Below are positions 57,857 through 64,000 of a DNA stretch of 64,000 bases, in pieces. The first letter of the stretch is position 1; every line of letters starts with the position of its first letter. The stretch is taken from contig CAMRHE010000076.1 of the NCBI GenBank assembly GCA_947044405.1, positions 7,050,001 to 7,114,000 on the forward strand. Direction: 5' to 3'. The position numbers and the translations under genes are program-made. Below the pieces are notes generated by a model. The model saw only the letters and a program-made list of their open reading frames with translations, was not told where the DNA came from and searched no databases. Source of the stretch: Leptodactylus fallax. Its lineage: Eukaryota > Chordata > Amphibia > Anura > Leptodactylidae.

Positions 57857-60769
57857 ATGGGATCTTTTGTGTATGCAGACAATTCCTTTGTCTATACAAG
57901 AGAGGAAATTCTGCAGCTCAGAGGCACAGCAGGACGGCATACCATCTGGTCACACATCCCCCACGAGATTTGGAGAAAGAAAAAGCGGGTGAGGGGATGC
58001 AGAGCTGGTACTCTTCAGAGGATTAAAAAGAGGCGTTACCGACCAGCTGTTCCCTCCATCATCATGGGCAATGTGAGATCTCTTGCAAACAAGATGGATG
58101 AACTAACAGCGCTCACCAGGCATAATCAGGAGTTTCGGGCGTGCAGCATGATGCTACTTACAGAGACTTGGCTCACTGAAGTTACTCCTGACCCTCTGGT
58201 CTCCTTGGATGGTTTTAAACTCCTTCGGGCAGACAGGACAAGGGAGAGCGGTAAGAGGAAAGGAGGAGGGCTGGCAATGTTTGTGAATAATAGATGGTGT
58301 AATCCTAGGCACATTGTGATTAAGGAGCAAACTTGCTGTAAGGACATTGAACTATTAGCTGTGAGCATGAGACTTTTCTATCTACCAAGGGAACTATCAC
58401 ATGTCATCATGATAACTGCATATGTCCCCCCCTCTGCGAAAGATGACACTGCCTGCGAGGTCCTACAAGCCACGCTGAGCCAGTTACAGTTAAAACATCC
58501 CCAGGCCCTCTTTCTTCTGTCGGGTGATTTCAACCATGCCTCTCCATCATCCACACTGCCCAGTTTCACACAGTATGTAACCTGCCACACAAGAGACAAC
58601 AAAACACTGGACTTGTTCTTTGCCAACGTGAGGGAAGCATATAACTCATCAGCCCTACCGCCCCTGGGGAGATCGGATCACAACCTAGTACATCTCCGAC
58701 CTGTGTACAAGCCACTTGTACGTAGAGAACCAGCTGTCACCCGCACAGTGAGGATATGGTCCGAGGAGAGTGATGAGGCTCTGAGGGATTGTTTTGACAC
58801 AACCGCATGGGAAGTGCTGCAGGATTCTTATGGAGAAGATATAGAAGGACTCACACACTGCATAACAGACTACATTAATTTTTGTGTGGACAACACAGTA
58901 CCCACAAAAGTGGTGAGGTGCTTCTCCAATAACAAACCATGGATTAACTCTGATATAAAAACACTACTTAAGGAGAAAAAGATGGCATTCAGGACAAGAG
59001 ATAAGGAGGGGTTGAGGGAAGTACAAAAGGAGCTGAGGCATCAAATCAGGCAGGGAAAAGCCAGTTATAAAGAAAAAATGGAAAAGCAAATGGAAAGAAA
59101 AGACATAAGGGGGGTCTGGGAGGGGCTTAAGTCAATTTCGGGTCATAAACAGTCTGTCTGCCAGATTGAGGCAGATGTTAATTGGCTTCATGAACTAAAC
59201 CTATTCTTCAACAGATTTAATCACACACCAGCTCCTCCCACCCCAGTATGTCCTTCAGCTTCCCCCACCACAATGACTTCTCCCCATGCGGCCACTTCCC
59301 AACAGACCAGTAAATCCAGAAATCCGTCTTTATCTGGCCACAGTCTGACCTTCACACGGGCCCAGGTGAGGAAGGAGATGAAAAAGATCAAGGCGAGGAA
59401 AGCCGCAGGGCCAGATGACATCAGTGCAAGGCTAATTAAGAATTGCGGGGACCAGCTGTGTGGTATAATTACATATATGTATAATATGAGCCTGAGGCAG
59501 GAAATAGTCCCTGAATTATGGAAATCTTCTTGTGTGGTACCAGTTCCAAAGAAACCCCACCCTATGGACCTCAACGACTACAGACCTGTAGCACTGACAT
59601 CCCACCTGATGAAGATCTTGGAGAGATTGGTTCTTACACATCTCCGCCCTCTAGTGAGCCCTGCTATGGACCCCCTCCAGTTTGCTTATCGGCCGGGCAT
59701 TGGGGTAGATGATGCCATCATCCATCTTCTGCACAGGGCTCTGTCTCACCTGGAGAAACCAGGGAACACAGTGAGAATAATGTTCTTTGACTTCTCCAGT
59801 GCTTTTAACACCATACAGCCCAGGTTATTGAGGGACAAGCTGGGCCTTGCTGGAGTGGACCACCACCTCTCCAACTGGATCCTAGACTACCTCACAAATC
59901 GACCTCAATACGTGAGAGCCCGAGACTGTGTGTCAGGTACCGTGATCTGTAATACGGGGGCACCTCAGGGTACGGTTCTCGCCCCTTTCCTCTTCACACT
60001 GTACACTGCTGATTTTAGGTGCAACTCATCCAGCTGCTACCTGCAGAAGTATTCTGACGACTCTGCAATAGTGGGTCTCATCACAGATGATGATGACAGG
60101 GAGTACAGAGAACTGAACCAGGACTTTGTGGACTGGTGCCACCGGAACCACCTGAAGATTAACGCGGGGAAGACCAAGGAGATGGTGGTGGACTTCCGCA
60201 AAGGCAGAAGCCCTCCTAAACCAGTGGACATCCTGGGGACAGGCATCGAGATTGTGAACACCTATAAGTACCTGGGTTTGCTCCTTAATAATAAGCTGGA
60301 CTGGGCAGATCATATGGAGACCCTGTACAGGAAGGGCCACAGCAGGCTCTACCTGCTTAGGAAACTGAGAGCCTTTGGAATCTGGGGGGCACTTCTTAGG
60401 ACTTTCTTCAACTCGGTAGTGGCATCAGCCATCTTCTTTGGAGTGGCCTGCTGGGGGAGCAGTATATCAACCAGGGACAGAAATAAACTTGACAAGCTAA
60501 TTAGAAAGGCCAGCTCTGTCCTGGGGAGCCCACTGGACCCAGTGCAGGTGGTGGGTGACAGAAGGATACTGTCCGTGGTGAGCTCCATGCAGAAGAAGAA
60601 GTCCCATCCCATGCATGAGACTGTGATCGCGCTGAGTAGTACTGTCAGTGACCGACTGCTCCACCCTAGGTGTGAGAAGGAGCGCTATCGGAAGTCTTTC
60701 CTCCCCACCTCGGTTAGGCTGTACAACCAACACCGACCTAAGCGGAGATCATTACACACAGAGAACTGA
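57857..60769 (+). CDS. L2 LINE ORF2-type protein: endonuclease + reverse transcriptase
   Basis: An uninterrupted frame of 970 residues from the first in-frame ATG (MGSFVYADNSF). Residues 1-69 are basic (RKKKRVRGC, KKRRYRP). The endonuclease spans about 70-280: MGNVRSLANKMDEL at 70, LLTETWL, GDFN with Asp224, and SDH at 273-275. A linker rich in Lys/Glu (KEKMEKQMERK) follows. The RT spans about 500-790: DYRPVALTS, FAYRPGIGVDDAI, FFDFSSAF with Asp645, GAPQGTVLAP, and YSDD at 732-735. The C-terminal part ends RSLHTEN. It nicks target DNA and primes reverse transcription of its own RNA. All catalytic motifs are present, so this copy could be competent. The L2 clade call comes from recalled fish and frog homologues. 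Confidence 0.93.
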   Translation: MGSFVYADNSFVYTREEILQLRGTAGRHTIWSHIPHEIWRKKKRVRGCRAGTLQRIKKRRYRPAVPSIIMGNVRSLANKMDELTALTRHNQEFRACSMMLLTETWLTEVTPDPLVSLDGFKLLRADRTRESGKRKGGGLAMFVNNRWCNPRHIVIKEQTCCKDIELLAVSMRLFYLPRELSHVIMITAYVPPSAKDDTACEVLQATLSQLQLKHPQALFLLSGDFNHASPSSTLPSFTQYVTCHTRDNKTLDLFFANVREAYNSSALPPLGRSDHNLVHLRPVYKPLVRREPAVTRTVRIWSEESDEALRDCFDTTAWEVLQDSYGEDIEGLTHCITDYINFCVDNTVPTKVVRCFSNNKPWINSDIKTLLKEKKMAFRTRDKEGLREVQKELRHQIRQGKASYKEKMEKQMERKDIRGVWEGLKSISGHKQSVCQIEADVNWLHELNLFFNRFNHTPAPPTPVCPSASPTTMTSPHAATSQQTSKSRNPSLSGHSLTFTRAQVRKEMKKIKARKAAGPDDISARLIKNCGDQLCGIITYMYNMSLRQEIVPELWKSSCVVPVPKKPHPMDLNDYRPVALTSHLMKILERLVLTHLRPLVSPAMDPLQFAYRPGIGVDDAIIHLLHRALSHLEKPGNTVRIMFFDFSSAFNTIQPRLLRDKLGLAGVDHHLSNWILDYLTNRPQYVRARDCVSGTVICNTGAPQGTVLAPFLFTLYTADFRCNSSSCYLQKYSDDSAIVGLITDDDDREYRELNQDFVDWCHRNHLKINAGKTKEMVVDFRKGRSPPKPVDILGTGIEIVNTYKYLGLLLNNKLDWADHMETLYRKGHSRLYLLRKLRAFGIWGALLRTFFNSVVASAIFFGVACWGSSISTRDRNKLDKLIRKASSVLGSPLDPVQVVGDRRILSVVSSMQKKKSHPMHETVIALSSTVSDRLLHPRCEKERYRKSFLPTSVRLYNQHRPKRRSLHTEN

Positions 60770-60974
60770 AATATCTCTCTGCCTGTTAAATCCCCCCCCC
60801 CTCCTCTGCTACGTCCTATCTGTCTGTCTGCTATTAATGTAATGCCTCTCACCTTGGAACATTCCTGTACATGTTGTATTTGTATTTGTATCTGCTTATC
60901 TTTGCTGCTGTAACACACTGAATTTCCCCATTGTGGGACTATTAAAGGACTATTATTATTATTATTATTATTAT

Positions 60975-63198
60975 GTGATGATTCTGCTTAAATATGGCTA
61001 TAACTCAGAGATGTATTTTGATCTCTGGGTATAGTATCTCCCTTCTTACCTGCATGTATTCATAATGTGCGCAGCTATAAGCCTAGGTGTATATTGGCAG
61101 TAGTAGCAACATTGTAACAATGGGGCTTTGTATCCATCCCAGCAGGGCTCCATTGAATTCCTATACAGTCCTGAGTGATCAAAGAAGCATGCATTGCACT
61201 GGTAGATCAGATATGGCTGATAACATTGTATCATTTCACTTGGTCTCAGCTCTTTACAAATAATCTGGACTTGAGTGCATTAATCCATCAGACTTGCTGT
61301 TGCCGGTGACCTCATTCTGGGAGGTGGCATAAAGGGTATATAAGATGAGGTAAGAGGTCTGTGGGAGGAGAGTGTGCTGGGACTACAAGAGAACACTATG
61401 AGGAGTTAGCTTTTACAGACAGACTACAGGATATTACAGACAGACCACTGTGAAGAGCATGCAGGCTGGATTGTTGTATTAATGCCACATGCTAAGAAGC
61501 CTCCACTGGTTATTCACACATGACAGAGCATGTGTGAGTGTTGGACTAAAGAGCCACATCAAGGAGATGCGTGGTAAAGTAATTATTTCACTTTTATGCC
61601 CTTTTATTTCATTGCACTGTATCTTGTAACTAGTAACTGTTAATGCTTGCATATATCTACATATCTGTTCTGAACTGCATGTGTTAGATGTTAATACCGA
61701 CCCATTTAGGGGTTAATAAATATATAAAATTTAGAAAGCTTGTCTTGTATTTATCTTGTGAACCCAACACTCACTGGCGGTGAGTGTGGTTTTTTATGAA
61801 AGAAGACTCAGGTGTGAGCCAAAGCGGTGTTGGCGCACTGAGGATCTTTCACAATGTACATTAAATAAATCCTTTTTATTTAGTATGGATTATCGATACA
61901 CTCACAGTGAAGATAATAGCAGAGTAGGAGTAAAGCCTCAAAGCCCGATTAGTGGTACTGTGGAGTTGACGTCCTCTCAGCATGGAGTAGAGGATTTAGT
62001 GACTACACTGTCTTTAAGAACATTTAGGTGTTCCATTAGCTAGTCAGTTCTGTCACATGCACAGATCATTGTAGTTCATGAAGTTAGCACACGCTCATAC
62101 CTATAATTACATTGACAATATAAGTAAATCATAATTATAACAGACATGTTTTAAGCTCAGTAGCCATTAATACATGCTGGTACGAGGAGCAAAGTAACAA
62201 TCTCAGTCTTAATGTTTCAGTTTGAAGAAATAATGATTTACATCTACTGATTTACATAGAGATGGAACGTCAAGTGTTCAAGTTTTCCATAATTCTTTTC
62301 CATTTTTATCCTATGCAATTTGCTAAATAGAAACCATAAACAAGTTGCTGTTGACAGATCCATTTTTCTATTTTAGATCAGTAACACTATAAGAGGTTTA
62401 AGTAAAAGTCTCACACCACCATGATCGTCTTCGGCAGTGAGCTCTGATCTCATTAGCTTATGATTATTTTGGTCTCCACTTCGTGGATGTGGCCATTCTC
62501 GGGAAACAACCATCACATAAAGTGTCCATGAGAACCCGGTGTATGTGGGATCATTCCACTAGATCTGGAAGATTTGACCACTCTTCTGGGAGTCCATGAG
62601 GTCCCCTCTTTTTGATAGCCTCCTGGACGTTCCGGGAGAGTTGGCAAGTATGACCTAGAATGGGAAGACCCCAGGATGATTCGATGGACCTCCAGGGTTG
62701 TTTGGTCATATTTCCTGTATGAATAATGTTAATACTCAGGCCTACTATTACAGTATACATGCCATTACATAATGTTAAAAACAAAAACTTAAAAACCCAC
62801 TTATAGAAAAAGCTTTAAACCGTAAAAGTACAAAAAAGTAAAGATTTTAAAGAAATCAGTAGAAACATAAAAGTACAATCAGGTTTTTTATACAGTAAAT
62901 AAACTCAAAAACATTGAGCAATATCCACATATTTGGTATCACCACAACAGTAAAACAACCTGAACAATAAATTTATAGCATCAGATGATGATCAGTGAAC
63001 CTAAACAGAGTACATGTTGTCCAGCAAAAAAAAACAATATATCATAAAGTTACAAAACAGAAATTTGAAGTCATGACTACTAGAATGCAAAAATAAAAAA
63101 AATAAAAAAATAAAAAATTGACCCAGTCCATAGGAGGGTAATGTCACAGCACAGAAATAACATGCATATAAGAAGCTATTGCATATAAATTATGCAGA
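60975..63198. other. Non-coding DNA, no gene seen
   Basis: A-rich tracts near 62770-62900 and 63090-63115. No coding region supported. Confidence 0.5.
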
Positions 63199-63480
63199 CA
63201 GTGATGTCACAGTACAAAGATTACACAAACAGTGATCTCACAGTAGAGGGATAATAAAGACAGTGATGTCACAGTAAAGGGATAATAAACACAGTGATGT
63301 CACAGTACAGGGATAGTAAACACTGTGATATTACAGTACAGGGATAATAAACACAGTGATGTCATAGTACATGCATAATAAATGCAGTGATGTCACAACA
63401 TAGACAAAATACACCCAGAAATGGCACAATGAAGGGATAATCCACTCAGTGAAGTAATGTGGCAGTGTTCTCTGTTACAG
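63199..63480. repeat. 31-bp minisatellite, about nine units
   Basis: The word CAG/CTG opening CAGTGATGTCACAGTA recurs at 63199, 63230, 63261, 63292, 63323, 63354, 63385, 63416, 63447 and 63478, exactly every 31 bases. GGGATAATAAACA fills the rest of the unit. Similarity decays toward the right end, and a faint unit lies upstream near 63137. Confidence 0.9.
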
Positions 63481-64000
63481 TACAGTGCCAGGTTATTAGC
63501 GTGACAGCCTGTTCCTGCATATCACACTGGCCCACATTTATCATGGCATTTAGTCCTCAAAAGTGGCCAAAAATGCACCTTAACTTGGCGCTTTTTTGTC
63601 TTACTATGGCTGGACTCCCCTGTCCAACAGATTTACATGTGCTAGAACTACTAACAGGTCCGAGCCTCGGTGTGAACTCCAAATGGGATGCTGGATCTTT
63701 GAGGTCCTGTTGTATTAGTAGCACTTTATTGTACCCGAGCCTGGCTGCATCTTCTCTGGAGGGTCCAGGCGCTGACTCAGTGATGATTTTCTAATACAAC
63801 AGGGCCTGACTTTCCTGTGGTATATGAAAGCATAGCTCCAATTATAAAACCACTTTTCATAAATGAACAGTAGAGGTGAATGTAAGAAACTTTGCAATAT
63901 ATCTCATTAAGGAAATCTGTTTCCTCCTCCACTTATCAGGCTGCTCTTCTCTTGACATTCACTCAGTCTGTTTGTTTACATAGAGTCTGTATCCCTATCC
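63481..64000. other. Non-coding DNA, no gene seen
   Basis: GGCCCACATTTATCATGGCA near 63530 resembles the repeat end at 36620. Nothing else supported. Confidence 0.45.

Larger units (their letters stand above)
57663..60974 (+). mobile_element. L2-type LINE, apparently full length (3.3 kb)
   Basis: The 5' end is CCAAGATGGCGCCGCTGG, directly after a T-run. A leader of about 195 bp, with a 22-T run near 57811-57832, precedes one long frame (57857-60769). The 3' UTR follows and ends AATTTCCCCATTGTGGGACT then an ATT trinucleotide tail (60949-60974). The element has one ORF with apurinic-type endonuclease and reverse transcriptase. No clear target-site duplication was found. The start sequence contains AAGATGGC, a YY1-type site at the extreme 5' end. 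Confidence 0.92.

Noticed and set aside
57682..58026. A 114-codon frame at the LINE 5' end as a possible ORF1
   Set aside because: It runs through the poly-T tract (poly-Phe) and overlaps the main frame. It has no nucleic-acid-binding motif.

Overview
This window looks like vertebrate, most probably anuran (frog), non-coding genomic DNA. I find no host gene that I can support: there is no run of spliceable exons and no conserved single-copy coding region. Every long reading frame belongs to a transposable element or is an accident of a tandem repeat. The frog assignment is an inference. It rests on many TTAA-flanked miniature elements with TTAAAGGRR-type ends (the Xenopus T2/Kolobok signature), a tRNA-headed SINE with a GCTATATAA-type tail, Tc1-like elements and an L2-type LINE.

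Left part (1-10.4 kb): two different Tc1-like remnants lie side by side (1-552). AT-rich DNA follows, with a 19-bp minisatellite (6.7 kb) and a dispersed repeat (7.69-7.97 kb) whose second copy, near 10.5 kb, is the landing site of the next element.

Centre-left (10.67-17.84 kb): a structurally complete Ty3/gypsy LTR retrotransposon. Its two LTRs (976 and 974 bp) differ only by two 1-bp indels by eye. It has a 4-bp CAGT target duplication, a primer-binding site matching tRNA-Ser, a gag with a CCHC knuckle, a likely -1 frameshift signal (GTTAAAC plus a hairpin) at the gag/pol junction, a full pol (PR-RT-RH-IN) and a polypurine tract. Although young, it carries a 1-bp break in gag and an Asp-to-Asn change in the integrase catalytic triad.

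Middle (18-48 kb): layered DNA-transposon debris. An L2 LINE on the minus strand (22.39-26.71 kb) is split by a Tc1-like element (24.735-26.287 kb). Many TTAA-flanked MITEs follow (31-33 kb, 37.8 kb, 46.7 kb). A TTAA-flanked foldback element (39.09-42.26 kb) is opened by an hAT-like element with an 8-bp GTTAGGAT duplication, which itself carries a tRNA-derived SINE and a 31-bp tandem array. A 1.6-kb array of about 52 units of a different 31-bp minisatellite lies at 43.2-44.8 kb.

Right part (48-64 kb): GATA microsatellites around a decayed hammerhead-like motif, a 104-bp mariner-type palindromic MITE (53.83 kb), and an apparently full-length L2 LINE with an intact 970-residue endonuclease/reverse transcriptase frame (57.66-60.97 kb). 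A third, independent 31-bp tandem array lies at 63.2-63.5 kb.

The window contains two natural before/after pairs. The intact L2 copy preserves the empty site of the Tc1 insertion found in the broken L2 copy. The 7.7-kb repeat preserves the empty site of the gypsy insertion. The most unusual signal is three separate minisatellites sharing exactly the same 31-bp period and a common TATTAT core.
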